Shown in pieces: positions 49,001-57,151 of a stretch of DNA of 64,000 nt; within the stretch, counting starts at the first letter, position 1; each line of letters opens with the position of its first letter. The position numbers and the translations under genes were made by a program. Source of the DNA: Agromyces sp. 3263. Its GTDB lineage: Bacteria > Actinomycetota > Actinomycetes > Actinomycetales > Microbacteriaceae. The notes under the pieces were generated by a model that worked only from the letters and a program-made list of their open reading frames with translations, did no database searches and had not been told where the DNA came from. The DNA is taken from positions 806,001-870,000 of the forward strand of contig NZ_JAVDUV010000002.1 of assembly GCF_031456545.1 (NCBI RefSeq). The letters run 5' to 3'.

Positions 49001-50414
49001 GCGCGAGACGACGCGGCTCGATGTCACGCTCACGCCCCGCGAGGAGGCCGACCTGGACTTCTTCGTGTACTTCGCCGGGAGCCCCATCGGCCAGGGGACG
49101 GCGACCGCGGACTCGCCGGCGCGCATCGTCGTCGACGATCCCCAGCCCGGGACGTACTACATCGTGGTGGCGGGAGTCAGCGTCGCCGGAGACGGCGTGA
49201 CGTTCGACTACCACCAGGAGATGTACTCGAAGGGGCAGGGCACCGTCACGCCGAAGTCGGACGCGACGTACGGCCTGTCCTCGGGCGAGTCCATGCCGGT
49301 CGACGGAGCACTGATCGTCACCGCGCGCCAGCTCACCGGTGAACCGATGGTCGGCCGGGTCCGCGTCGCCAACGAGTACGGCACGATCATCGGCGCGGCG
49401 AGCGTCGCCGTCACCACGGTGGACGTGCCCCAACTCGACGTCGTCAGCTGGGCGCCGCCGTTCGTCGGAGCCGGGCTGACCGATGACGGCGTCGTCGCCG
49501 GTGATCGGCAGTACGAGGCGCGGATGACTCCGACGACCTGGACCGCGGACGGCGGCTTCGTGAACCTGGAGGTCCAGGAGGACGGCTACGGTTCGGCGCT
49601 CGGGATCAACGAGGAGCACACGGCCGTCGGCGTCGTCACCGGCGACGACGGCGGGTTCATCCCCGCGCAGTGGTCGGCCGACGGCTCGCTCACGCGGATC
49701 GGCACACCCGACTGGCGGTCCTATTCCGGCGGCTACGCCACCGGCGTGAACGACGAGGGCATCGCGATCGGCTTCGCCGAACTCACGGAGCAGGACTCCG
49801 ACGGGCTCTGGCACGCCTACAGCGATGGGTTCTCGCGCACGTCCGACGGCACCTTCCACAAGCTGGACCACCTGTCGACGTCCACGTCGGGCACCCAGCC
49901 GCGCGCGATCAACGGCGCGGGCACGGTCGTGGGGCAATCGCTCGACGCCGACCATGCGCCTCGTGCCGTGCGGTGGGATGCCGCGACGGGAGCCGTGAGC
50001 GATCTCGGCACCCTTCCGGGGCAGTCGTCCGCGGTGGCACTGGACGTCAACGCGAGCGGCACTGTGGTCGGCGTGAGCGGTGACGACGCGTTCGTCTGGA
50101 GCGAGGCGGGCGGCATGACGCGCCTGGCCGACTACGGGTACGACGCGGCCGCGGAGAAGGTGAGCGACGACGGGTGGGTCCTCGGTTCGATCGAGCTCGC
50201 CCCGTACTTCCCCGTCTCGGCGATGTGGGATCCGCAGGGCCGGCTCTGGGACCTGTCGGGCATGGTGCCGGTCGCCGAGGGCGACTGGTTCCTGGCGACG
50301 TATGGCTTCGACCTCAACGACGTGCACCAGCTGATGCTGTACGGCGAGGGCGGGCCCGAGGGCGCACCGTCCAGCTCGGTGCTGCTCAGCATCCCGGCCG
50401 CGCTGCGCGACTAG
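46008..50414 (+). CDS. Giant secreted subtilase with HAF repeats
   Basis: 1468 residues. A signal peptide (LVGAASAALISAAMMMAPIGTAAASPA) is followed by an I9-type propeptide (about 120-175; TVTVMILARKGAADEVVAAV). The S8 domain has D247 (VGVLDTGVDV), H427 (AHGTHVAGIV), N525 (AAGNDG) and S623 (NGTSMAAPQVAG), with a ~180-residue insert between Asp and His. Beta domains follow, then from about residue 1145 HAF-type repeats (LGTLPGQSSAVALDVNASGTVVGVS and four similar units). GAGGAG lies 4 bases before ATG 46008. A secreted peptidase with a predicted propeller; substrate unknown. Confidence 0.92.
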   Translation: MSTRRKLVGAASAALISAAMMMAPIGTAAASPAAPPDRGSSTTPDPNGPFAAGRPGAVGPRDGSAGIDTRSAGDPGLYDPAADPGFHPLDSTGSSDDAAEKLGAADTRLLQQAQVDETDTVTVMILARKGAADEVVAAVRKAGGTVGSVTEKLGYVRATVPTDRVSDLAGRSDVKAIDLNRTYRVPAPGTGAEVALQPSSFEAGPSAPDATTPAANPYLPIGETGAAEFVAAHPEWDGRGTVVGVLDTGVDVGHPALQTTSDGKPKIIDWVTATDPIQDGDGSWIEMTTEKTGPSFRSGGAEWTAPAGDFRFARFYEYATSGSDFGGDLDRNGDIWDSFGVLYEPSTHKIWVDADNDQDFTDAPAMSPYGIDRSVGHFGADDPSTAENEEVPFVVEYRDDVDLTPLGDGRDGQTGTFVNIGLPAAAHGTHVAGIVAATSMFGGEMHGAAPGAQIVSSRACTFQGGCTQAALTEGMIDLVMNRGVDVVNLSIGGLPALNDGSDVIADLYDQLIDAYGVQIIVAAGNDGLGTNTVSSPSVAGKAISVAASVSSSTWWADYGARVTAEQGIFGFSSRGPAEDGGLAPQLSAPGAAVSTIPMWLSGQAVPETGYALPAGYGMFNGTSMAAPQVAGSAALLLSAAKAGTVPVSPAALKTALTGTARQIAGVPTTAQGAGIIDTVAAWKQLAKKVAVNALDVAAPVCSSLSHLLETPHTGPGAYNRCLPGEGGQLTGEEQTYKVAVTRTSGAAGNVVHRIGWIGNDGTFNARGSLPLKKDKAATVTVTANAATSGLHSAIMTIDDPATVGIDEFVSVAVLATTPLERPDFAVTGSGTLPRGGSTSLLVPVPEGVEALQMTLDGVADGSQVRILPIDPDGMPADSNASDHCYTASTDPSGCDAAARAVYRPKAGIWEFVIEARRTSGTDANSYTAAVSLQGMSVEPGSTTLDSVTMNEPTDVSMAGTNTFAPVDAHVTTGEVGTVANLFSTVAQGEVTANQLYVPRETTRLDVTLTPREEADLDFFVYFAGSPIGQGTATADSPARIVVDDPQPGTYYIVVAGVSVAGDGVTFDYHQEMYSKGQGTVTPKSDATYGLSSGESMPVDGALIVTARQLTGEPMVGRVRVANEYGTIIGAASVAVTTVDVPQLDVVSWAPPFVGAGLTDDGVVAGDRQYEARMTPTTWTADGGFVNLEVQEDGYGSALGINEEHTAVGVVTGDDGGFIPAQWSADGSLTRIGTPDWRSYSGGYATGVNDEGIAIGFAELTEQDSDGLWHAYSDGFSRTSDGTFHKLDHLSTSTSGTQPRAINGAGTVVGQSLDADHAPRAVRWDAATGAVSDLGTLPGQSSAVALDVNASGTVVGVSGDDAFVWSEAGGMTRLADYGYDAAAEKVSDDGWVLGSIELAPYFPVSAMWDPQGRLWDLSGMVPVAEGDWFLATYGFDLNDVHQLMLYGEGGPEGAPSSSVLLSIPAALRD

Positions 50415-50434
50415 CGCTCCGCCGGGAGCACATC

Positions 50435-50483
50435 GACGGCGTCCCGTCGGGCCGGTTCAGCACCGGTTCGGCGGGACGCCGTC
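50435..50483. terminator. Bidirectional hairpin terminator
   Basis: GACGGCGTCCCG (50435-50446) pairs with CGGGACGCCGTC (50472-50483), 12 bp, with an inner CCGGT/ACCGG stem in the loop. It separates the subtilase from the convergent C-glycoside operon. Confidence 0.75.
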
Positions 50484-50539
50484 GTTCGCGCGTCGGCATT
50501 CGCGGCGCTCCCGGTTCTCGAATCCCCGAGCGTCGCGGG

Positions 50540-51742
50540 CTACGCCGTGCGCGCGAGTGCGTCCTCGTCGACGCGGACCCAGCTCGAGTCCCGATCGGAG
50601 CTCTGCTCCACGGCGGCCAGCACGCGCTGCACCTGGAGTCCCTCCGCGAAGGTGGGGTGCGGGTCGGTGCCCGCGTCGATGGCCTCCACGAGATCCTTCA
50701 CCTGGTGGCTGAAGCCGTGCTCGTAGCCGAGCATGTGGCCGGCGGGCCACCAGGCCGCGACGTACGGATGCTCCGCCTCGGTCACGAGGATCTTCGTGAA
50801 GCCCTGGGTCTGCGTCGGCGTGGTGCGGTCGTAGAACCACAGCGCGTTGAGGTCCTCGAGGTCGAAGGCCAGGGAACCCTGGTCGCCCGACACCTCGATG
50901 GACAGGGCGTTCTTGCGACCGGTGGCGAAGCGCGTCGCCTCGAACGACCCGAGCACGCCGCCCTCGAACCGGCCGGTGAAGATCGCCACGTCGTCGACGG
51001 TGACCTCGCCATAGCCCTCGGCCGCGGTGCCCGACAGTCCCGAGCCCGATCCCAGCAGCGGCCGCTGCTTCACGATCGTGTCGATCACGCCCGAGACCCG
51101 CTCGAGCTTCATGCCGGTCACGAACTGCGCCAGGTCGATGGCGTGGGCGCCGATGTCGCCAAGCGCGCCCGAACCGGCGTGCTCCTTCTGCAGCCGCCAC
51201 GCCAGGGGCATGTCGCGGTCGACGAGCCAGTCCTGCCGGTAGCTCGCACGCACCTGCGCGATGCGACCCACCGCGCCCTGGGCGATCAGGTCGCGCAGGA
51301 ACGTCACGGCCGGCACCCGCCGGTAGGTGAAGCCGACCATGGCCCGGATGCCGCGTGCTCCAGCCCGCGCCGCGGCATCCGCCATGGCCTCGGCCTCGGC
51401 GACGGTGTTCGCCAGGGGCTTCTCGCACAGCACGTGCTTGCCGGCCTCCAGCGCGGCGATCGCGATCTCGGCGTGGGAGTCCCCGGGTGTCACGATGTCG
51501 ACGACGTCGATGTCGTCGCGTGCGATGACCTCGCGCCAGTCGGTGGCCGACTCGGCCCAGCCCCACTTCGCCGCGGCATCCGCCACGGAATCGGCGTTCC
51601 GACCGACGATGACCGACATCTCGACGGCCGCCGGCAGGTCGAACACGCGGGGCGCGGTGCGCCAGCCCTGCGAGTGGGCGGCGCCCATGAAGCCGTGGCC
51701 GATCATCGCGACGCGCAGCCGCCGAACGGTGCCCCCGCTCAT
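50540..51742 (-). CDS. Gfo/Idh/MocA family oxidoreductase
   Basis: 400 residues. N-terminal Rossmann motif RVAMIGHGFMGAAHSQGW, then D-V-V-D-I-V-T-P-G-D-S-H and the family's EKPLA (GKHVLCEKPLANT). The C-terminal domain carries GALGDIGAHAIDLAQFVTG. NAD(P)-dependent; members oxidise or reduce sugar C3, including 3-keto intermediates. In C-glycoside clusters such an enzyme can reduce the released 3-keto sugar or oxidise the glycoside. Its start overlaps the DUF6379 stop (51739-51742). It is the last gene of the long minus-strand operon. Confidence 0.9.
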   Translation of the reverse strand: MSGGTVRRLRVAMIGHGFMGAAHSQGWRTAPRVFDLPAAVEMSVIVGRNADSVADAAAKWGWAESATDWREVIARDDIDVVDIVTPGDSHAEIAIAALEAGKHVLCEKPLANTVAEAEAMADAAARAGARGIRAMVGFTYRRVPAVTFLRDLIAQGAVGRIAQVRASYRQDWLVDRDMPLAWRLQKEHAGSGALGDIGAHAIDLAQFVTGMKLERVSGVIDTIVKQRPLLGSGSGLSGTAAEGYGEVTVDDVAIFTGRFEGGVLGSFEATRFATGRKNALSIEVSGDQGSLAFDLEDLNALWFYDRTTPTQTQGFTKILVTEAEHPYVAAWWPAGHMLGYEHGFSHQVKDLVEAIDAGTDPHPTFAEGLQVQRVLAAVEQSSDRDSSWVRVDEDALARTA

Positions 51743-52155
51743 GCCAGCACGACCTCGCGCTCGACCGGGACCCGGTTGGTGACGTACCGCCCGGGACCGC
51801 CGTCGACGCCCGGCGCGATCTGCATGTAGAGCAGGCGCATCGTGAGGACGACCTCGACGGTGAGGCGCTCGCCCGCCGCGGGAGCGTGCTCGAGCGGGAT
51901 GACGACCTCGGGCTTGTCGGCGACGAACCAGAGCGTCTCCCACTGCTCGGGAAGCTCCTCGACGCGGTAGCTCGTGCCGTTCAGCTCGAACCGCAGCGCG
52001 TCCTTCGGCACGGTGACGCCGTTGACGGATGCCGCGACATCGTCGACCGCCGAGAGCCAGAGGCTGCGGTACCAGGGAAGCTGCACTGCGACGGCGATGC
52101 CGTCGGCGGTGCGACGGACGTCCTTCTCGGAGAAGAGTGAATTGTGCGTGGCCAT
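51739..52155 (-). CDS. C-deglycosylation enzyme beta subunit (DUF6379), copy 1
   Basis: 138 residues, beta-rich. The family phrase QLPWYRSLWLSAVDDVAASVNG contains the P-W-Y-R motif shared with the second copy at 55096, followed by ALRFELNGTSYRVEELPE and VEVVLTMRLLYMQIAPG. DUF6379 proteins are the small subunits of C-glycoside deglycosidases (Dgp/Car type), contributing to the active site with the TIM-barrel alpha subunit. Here it is separated from its likely partner (52922) by the SnoaL-like gene. Confidence 0.85.
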   Translation of the reverse strand: MATHNSLFSEKDVRRTADGIAVAVQLPWYRSLWLSAVDDVAASVNGVTVPKDALRFELNGTSYRVEELPEQWETLWFVADKPEVVIPLEHAPAAGERLTVEVVLTMRLLYMQIAPGVDGGPGRYVTNRVPVEREVVLA

Positions 52156-52164
52156 GATGGGTCC

Positions 52165-52929
52165 CTACTTGAAGGTGTCTTCGAAGGTGTCGTGCGCGAC
52201 CGGCGGCGCCGGCTCGAGCTTCTGCACGGTCGTGGGGCTGTACGGGTGGTTCGTGCTCGGCACGGGCTCGTCGGCGGGGGGCATGAACACGGGCTTGCCG
52301 TCGTCGCCGAAGTACATGAGGTCGAGGTCGAACGCGCCCTGGTTCTTCAGCCCGAAGCTGATCCAGTTCTCCTCGAAGGGGGCGCGGGCGAGCTCGTAGC
52401 AGCGGAACTTCCAGAACTTCCACTCGCCGTCCTGCTTGAGGAAGTCGATGGCGTACTTGCACCAGACCCAGTGCGCCCAGACCTTCTTGCCGAGCACCTC
52501 ACCGGGCGAGTACATGTCGGGGAACGACTCGGCCACCTTCGGGTCGGTCAGGCCCGACTCGGTGCCGGCCATGAGCCAGACGCCCTTGGCCGTCCGCCCA
52601 TCGGCGGCGACCTCGATCACCGGGGTCGTGGTGGCGTGCAGGATGAGCTTGCCTTCGGGACTCGGGCGGTCACGGTGGTAGCGCGTCACGCTCTCCCACG
52701 TCGTGTACTGCCCGGCGTTCGTGTACCGCGCACGGATGCCCGGCGTCCCCTCGGCCACCCACAGCGGGATGATCTGCTCGTCCTGGAACGCGTTGTGCAG
52801 GTACATGTAGCGGTTGAAGAGGTTCTCCACCGCGCCGCGATCCTCAGCGCGCTGCGCGAGGGCCCGCGCGGAGGCGACCTCCTCGCGCAGTCCGGCGATC
52901 TCTGCCCGGAGCTCGGCGATCTCAGACAA
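52165..52929 (-). CDS. SnoaL-like nuclear-transport-factor-2 fold protein (TTG start)
   Basis: 254 residues. A short N-terminal coiled coil (IAELRAEIAGLREEVASARALA) precedes an NTF2/SnoaL-like cone: RGAVENLFNRYMYLHNAFQDEQIIPLW, VTRYHRDRP, HATTTPVIEVAADGRTAKGVWLMAG and WVWCKYAIDFLKQDGEWKFWKFRCYE. It could bind or convert the aromatic aglycone. TTG 52929 has GAGGAG 7 bases upstream and overlaps the previous gene by 8 bases. Such proteins are found in C-glycoside clusters; the reaction is not known. Confidence 0.8.
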   Translation of the reverse strand: MSEIAELRAEIAGLREEVASARALAQRAEDRGAVENLFNRYMYLHNAFQDEQIIPLWVAEGTPGIRARYTNAGQYTTWESVTRYHRDRPSPEGKLILHATTTPVIEVAADGRTAKGVWLMAGTESGLTDPKVAESFPDMYSPGEVLGKKVWAHWVWCKYAIDFLKQDGEWKFWKFRCYELARAPFEENWISFGLKNQGAFDLDLMYFGDDGKPVFMPPADEPVPSTNHPYSPTTVQKLEPAPPVAHDTFEDTFK

Positions 52930-53962
52930 CGGCCTGCTCCTCGACCGTGGCTTCGATCGCCCGACGCATGAGCGCGTGCTGCTGCTTCACCAGCTCGATC
53001 GGGTCGGCCTCGCCGAGGTCGGAGAACGCGTGGCCCTCCCACTCGCTGGAGAGGTATCCCCGGTAGCCGCCCTCGACGAACTGGCGGACGATGCGCGGGA
53101 TATCCATCGCGGGCTCGTCGCCGTTCTCGTCGATGTCGTAGAACTTCGCGTGCACGTGGAAGATCTGCGGCATGATGTCGAGCCACTCCTCGGGCGGCAC
53201 CAGGCCGTGCATGTTGAAGGCGAGACGCGTGAACGGGCCGAAGCGGAGGAAGTCCACCCCCTCCCCCGACAGGTAGTCCTCGAACTTCTGGTTGCGCACG
53301 TGCATCGGCGTCGGCTCGTGCCAGATCTCGTCCATCACGGGGAAGTGCCGCTCGTCCATGCCCATCTGGCTCAGCGTGCGGAGCAGCGTCGGCGAGAGCG
53401 AATGCATGGTCGAGCTGAAGTCCGCGGTGAACCCGAGGCGGTCGCTGTCGAGCTCCTCGTACAGCTCGCGGATCTGCAGCACCTGCGGGTTGTTCGGACC
53501 CGAGGGCGCGTGGATCTCGTAGCCGAGCTTCTGGTCGTACTTCTCCGCGAGCGGGAGGAGGCTGCGCAGGAGTTCCTTCCCCGCGGAACGGATGACGATC
53601 TTCGTGAAGCCGAGCGTGTTCGCGGTCTTCAGCTGCCGAGCGAGGAACTCGTGCTCCTCGTCGGGCGTCATGTCGCGGTCCTTGCGGCGCCCCATGTCGA
53701 GGTTCGTGCCGATCGCGCTGGGCTCGAGTCCGTACCGATCCATGCTGTCGCGCCAGATCCTGACGAACTCGTCGTCGACGTCGGGATAGGTGCGCAGCAT
53801 CTGGGCGATGTTGAACTCGATGCCGGGGCCGAGCCCGTGATCGGCCGCAGCCTTGATGAGGGTCTCGGGCGTGTAGAGCCCTGCGGCGAACTCGGAGGTG
53901 AGGGAGTAGAGGGTGATCCCGAGCTTGATCCCGGTGCCGGCGATGCCGTGGTCTTCAGTCAT
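52922..53962 (-). CDS. C-deglycosylation enzyme alpha subunit (TIM barrel), copy 1
   Basis: 346 residues, sugar-phosphate isomerase/epimerase fold. Metal ligands in the usual order: E149 (GYEIHAP), D181 (FTADFSS), H271 (HVHAKF), E307 (SSEWEG). It starts with LGITLYSLTSEFAAGLYTPETLI, typical of CarC/DgpB-like subunits. With a DUF6379 partner and divalent metal it cleaves the C-C bond between a 3-keto sugar and the aglycone. No signal peptide, so cytoplasmic. Confidence 0.87.
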   Translation of the reverse strand: MTEDHGIAGTGIKLGITLYSLTSEFAAGLYTPETLIKAAADHGLGPGIEFNIAQMLRTYPDVDDEFVRIWRDSMDRYGLEPSAIGTNLDMGRRKDRDMTPDEEHEFLARQLKTANTLGFTKIVIRSAGKELLRSLLPLAEKYDQKLGYEIHAPSGPNNPQVLQIRELYEELDSDRLGFTADFSSTMHSLSPTLLRTLSQMGMDERHFPVMDEIWHEPTPMHVRNQKFEDYLSGEGVDFLRFGPFTRLAFNMHGLVPPEEWLDIMPQIFHVHAKFYDIDENGDEPAMDIPRIVRQFVEGGYRGYLSSEWEGHAFSDLGEADPIELVKQQHALMRRAIEATVEEQAVV

Positions 53963-53995
53963 GTCTGTGTCCCTGAGCGTGTCGAAGGGGGCGGG

Positions 53996-55099
53996 TCAGC
54001 CGTGGACCGGCTGCGCGAGGTGGGAGTGGAGGATCGCGCGCGCTTCCGCGGCATCCGTGATCATGCGAGAGCCCGCCGCCTCGGCGGCCGAGCGCTGCAC
54101 GGCCTGCTCACCGGCGATGATCTCGAAGGGGCTCTGCCAGTGGTTCCAGTGCCAGCCCTCGTACTCGCTGGAGATCGCGCCCGAGTAGCCCTGTTCGACG
54201 AGGAGCGCGATGAGGTCGCGCACGGGGACCGACGGCTCCTCGCCGTGCTCGTCGATGCCGAAGAACTTGCCGTGCACGTGGCGGATCCACGGCATGATCT
54301 CGAGCCAGTCGTCGACGCGCGCCGGTCCGAACAGGCCGGTGCCGTTGATGCCGAAGTCGATGCCGAGGTCGGGGCGTCCGTTCTGGGCGGCGAGGCCGAT
54401 GAACGCGCCGAACCGCTGGCCGTGCTCGGCCTGGTCGGCGGGCGGGCCCTGCTCGTAGAAGGTGTTCCAGAGATCGACGACCTTCGCGAGCAGTTCGTCG
54501 GATGCCCCGCGTCGGCGGTACGCCTCGAGCAGCGACGGGGCGAACCCGGTGACCGTCGCGCCCCAGTCGGCGGTGAAGCCGAGGAACGGCGAGCCGACCT
54601 CTTCGTAGCGGTCGCGCAGCGCGAGGATGCGCGGGTGCGAGGCGTACTGGTCGGCGTGCACCTCGAGGGCGAGGGTGACGCCGTACTCCTCGGCGACCGG
54701 GGCGAGCTGCTCCATCGAGTCGGGTGTGAGCGAGATCTGCACGCGGGCGATCGGGAAGCCGAGCTTCGCGGCGGCCGCGATCTGGCGCCGCATGTACTCG
54801 ATGAGCTCGTCCTGCGTGAGGAGGCGATCGCGATGGATGCCGATGTCGGCATTCACCGCGAGCGACGTGGTGACCAGTCCGACCTCGTCGACGAGGTCGC
54901 GGAACCACCCGGCGAAGCGGTCGTCGATCTCGGGGAAGCCGCGGAAGCTCGAGAATCCGATGATCTCGAGCCCGGGACCGTAGCCGTCGGCCGCGACCTT
55001 GCGGATGAGCGCCTCGAGGTCGTACTCCCGGGCGTGGAAGGCCCGGGTGAAGCTGTAGAGGGTGACGCCCTGGATGGGCGTGCCGAGTGCGTCGCTCAT
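53996..55099 (-). CDS. C-deglycosylation enzyme alpha subunit (TIM barrel), copy 2
   Basis: 367 residues. Same fold and metal set as copy 1: E146 (ALEVHAD), D178 (FTADWG), H276 (HVHGKF), E312 (SSEYEG), beginning QGVTLYSFTRAFHAREYDLEALI. Sequence is clearly diverged from copy 1 outside the motifs, so it is an old paralogue with another substrate preference. Its ATG overlaps the stop of the DUF6379 copy 2 gene (55096-55099), which makes these two the matched pair. Confidence 0.87.
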   Translation of the reverse strand: MSDALGTPIQGVTLYSFTRAFHAREYDLEALIRKVAADGYGPGLEIIGFSSFRGFPEIDDRFAGWFRDLVDEVGLVTTSLAVNADIGIHRDRLLTQDELIEYMRRQIAAAAKLGFPIARVQISLTPDSMEQLAPVAEEYGVTLALEVHADQYASHPRILALRDRYEEVGSPFLGFTADWGATVTGFAPSLLEAYRRRGASDELLAKVVDLWNTFYEQGPPADQAEHGQRFGAFIGLAAQNGRPDLGIDFGINGTGLFGPARVDDWLEIMPWIRHVHGKFFGIDEHGEEPSVPVRDLIALLVEQGYSGAISSEYEGWHWNHWQSPFEIIAGEQAVQRSAAEAAGSRMITDAAEARAILHSHLAQPVHG

Positions 55100-55494
55100 G
55101 CGGCCACCGCCTTCATGGTCTTGGAGTCGTGCTCCTCGATGTGGAGCACCTCGTTCTCGCCGATGACGATGTACGGGATGTACAGCGTCAGGTCGACGTC
55201 GACCTCGTGCTCCGCTTCACCGGCCTCGACGCGCACCTCGCCCGAGAGCACGGCCGAGTCGGTGGGGAACCACCACTCGCCCGTCTCGTCGACGAGCTCG
55301 GCGAAGGTGAAGGTGCGGCCGTTCATCGTCCAGCGCAGCGACTCCTCGGCCGCCGGCACGCCGTCGATGCTGAGGCCGGCGCCCGCGATGCAGGAGCCCG
55401 GAAGGGCGCGGTACCACGGGATGCGGACCTCGACCTCGGCGCGCCGGCCGTCGGTGGTGAGCGTGTTCGGCTCGATGATGCGATCGGGGATCAC
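55096..55494 (-). CDS. C-deglycosylation enzyme beta subunit (DUF6379), copy 2 (GTG start)
   Basis: 132 residues with the shared RIPWYRALPGSCIAGAGLSIDG (P-W-Y-R), SLRWTMNGRTFTFAELVDE and VDLTLYIPYIVIGENEVLHIEEHDSK. GTG 55494 has GAGGAGG 5 bases upstream. It is the first gene after the operator-containing gap, so it probably starts its own transcript with copy-2 alpha, copy-1 alpha, SnoaL, copy-1 beta and Gfo/Idh. Confidence 0.85.
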   Translation of the reverse strand: MIPDRIIEPNTLTTDGRRAEVEVRIPWYRALPGSCIAGAGLSIDGVPAAEESLRWTMNGRTFTFAELVDETGEWWFPTDSAVLSGEVRVEAGEAEHEVDVDLTLYIPYIVIGENEVLHIEEHDSKTMKAVAA

Positions 55495-55557
55495 CGGGAC
55501 CTCCTCGTCAGGGGCGGCGTCGCGCCGCTGGACTTCTTTGTCATGATTTCCTCATTC

Positions 55558-55578
55558 TAATGTCTGTTTTAGACATAA
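55558..55578 (-). promoter_or_regulatory. TAATGTCT/AGACATAA inverted repeat
   Basis: ATGTCT-GTTTT-AGACAT (55560-55576), extended to 8-base arms with one mismatch. It lies in an AT-rich gap of 97 bases between the GMC oxidase gene and the DUF6379 gene, about 65 bases upstream of the GTG. Similar TAATGT sites are at 59890 and 63260. Confidence 0.65.
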
Positions 55579-55591
55579 GCAAGACGTGGGC

Positions 55592-57151
55592 TCATTTCGA
55601 GGCGAGTGACGTCGCGATCCGCCGGGCACCGCGCACCGCCAGGGCGACGCTCGTGAGCGTCGGGTTGCAGGCCGTCGCGGTGGGGATCACGCCGTTGCCG
55701 GCGACGTACACGCCCGGCGCGCTCCACAGCTCGCTGTCGGGCGTGCAGACGCTCTCGCCGTCGTCGGTCTCGCCCATGCGCGTCGTCCCCTGGTAGTGCA
55801 GGGATGCGCCGGGCGGCATCGTGAACGGCCGGGAATCGATGGGCTCCCCCACCGCTGCGCCGAGGCGCACGATCTCCTCGCGTGCGCGGTCGATCACCGC
55901 ATGGTCGCGATCGGTGAGGCGGTAGTGGATGCGCATGGCGGGCATGCCGTAGGCGTCGGTCGCGTCCTCCGCGAACTCGACACGGTCGTCGGGTTGCAGG
56001 TCCTTCGCGCAGAACAGGCCCAGGCCGACGATCGACCCCGGCACGACGGGATCGTCGTCCGCGAGCGGCACCGGCGAGGCGTCCAGCTGCATGATCTGGC
56101 CGTGGAACGGCACGTCGTCGGTGAACGGCACCCAACTCACGCCGCTCTGCTCGCTCAGCGCCCCGGCGGCGGCGACCTGGTCGCGGGCCGCAGCGGGCGC
56201 AAGGCGTTCGGCGTCGCGGATGCGGGACGCGAACACCACCTGGGCCTGGTCGTTCAGGTAGCGGCCGAGTGCGGGCGGCCGGATGCCGGACGCCCACAGC
56301 AGTTGCGGCGTGCGGAGCGCATCGCCGGCGACGACGACGGCCCGGGCACGCACCGTGTGCGTCTCGCCGGAGCGGCGATCACGCACCTCCACGCCGGCGG
56401 CGCGTCCCGCGTCGTCGACGAGGACGCGGGTGACGAGGGACTCGTCGTGGAGTTCGAAGTCCGGGTTCGCCCGGGTGGCCTCGCCGAGCACGACGTCGGA
56501 GCCCGACCACACGAGGCGGCCGTCGGCACGCCGGTGGACGGCCAGCGGCATCCGCTGCACTCGCGCCGCAGGCGCTCGGTCGTCGTCCACGACGGCGGCG
56601 AGGCGTTCGCGCACCACCGCACCGAATGGCGAGCCGTCGAAGGCGTCGGTCGTCACGCCGAGCAGGCGGTCGGCCTCATCGAGCAGCTCGTCGAGGTCGG
56701 GGAGGAACGCGATGCGCTCGCTGCCGCCCGGACGCGGGCACGCGGCCGTCCAGTGCGCGGACATGCCGCCGACGTTGGTCGACATCGCCGCGACGGGCAG
56801 CCCGTCCTCGCCGGGGAAGGCGTAGCCGTCGTCGAGGAGGAAGGTGCCGGGCCGGGCGCGCCGGTCGCCGCTCTTGACGGCTCCCGGTGAACTGACGGTG
56901 TCGGCCCCCGCGCCCGGACCCTCGGAGGCGCGCTGTGCGGCGGAGCGCCTCGCCGGATCCTCGATGTTCTTCACGTGCGCTCCGGGCGGGTCCGACACGG
57001 TCGGCCCGGCCTCGAACATCGCGATGGTGAACCCGGGCGCCTCCTCGCTCAGGATCCGGGCGTAGGCGGCACCGGTCGGGCCGCTGCCGACGATGGCGAC
57101 GTCGACCTCGGCGGGATACCGCGACGCGTCGTCCACCGCTGCGGGGTTCAT
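55592..57151 (-). CDS. GMC/pyranose-oxidase-like FAD oxidoreductase (C-glycoside 3-oxidase type)
   Basis: 519 residues. FAD motif G22-S-G-P-T-G27 in VDVAIVGSGPTGAAYARIL, NVGGMSAHWTAACPRP near the flavin, VVVAGDALRTPQLLWASGIRP, and the C-terminal GMC segment SLHYQGTTRMGETDD...NGVIPTATACNPTLTSVALA with the His/Asn pair. This matches the FAD enzymes that oxidise the C3-OH of C-glucosides before C-C cleavage in Microbacterium/Arthrobacter. Cytoplasmic, no signal. Its ATG overlaps the TIM-barrel gene stop. Confidence 0.87.
   Translation of the reverse strand: MNPAAVDDASRYPAEVDVAIVGSGPTGAAYARILSEEAPGFTIAMFEAGPTVSDPPGAHVKNIEDPARRSAAQRASEGPGAGADTVSSPGAVKSGDRRARPGTFLLDDGYAFPGEDGLPVAAMSTNVGGMSAHWTAACPRPGGSERIAFLPDLDELLDEADRLLGVTTDAFDGSPFGAVVRERLAAVVDDDRAPAARVQRMPLAVHRRADGRLVWSGSDVVLGEATRANPDFELHDESLVTRVLVDDAGRAAGVEVRDRRSGETHTVRARAVVVAGDALRTPQLLWASGIRPPALGRYLNDQAQVVFASRIRDAERLAPAAARDQVAAAGALSEQSGVSWVPFTDDVPFHGQIMQLDASPVPLADDDPVVPGSIVGLGLFCAKDLQPDDRVEFAEDATDAYGMPAMRIHYRLTDRDHAVIDRAREEIVRLGAAVGEPIDSRPFTMPPGASLHYQGTTRMGETDDGESVCTPDSELWSAPGVYVAGNGVIPTATACNPTLTSVALAVRGARRIATSLASK

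Noticed and set aside
46041-50327. 1428-residue open frame opposite the HAF-repeat subtilase
   Set aside because: It is the antisense shadow of a high-GC gene; composition is Arg/His/Gly/Val without domains, and the plus strand has signal peptide, triad and repeats.
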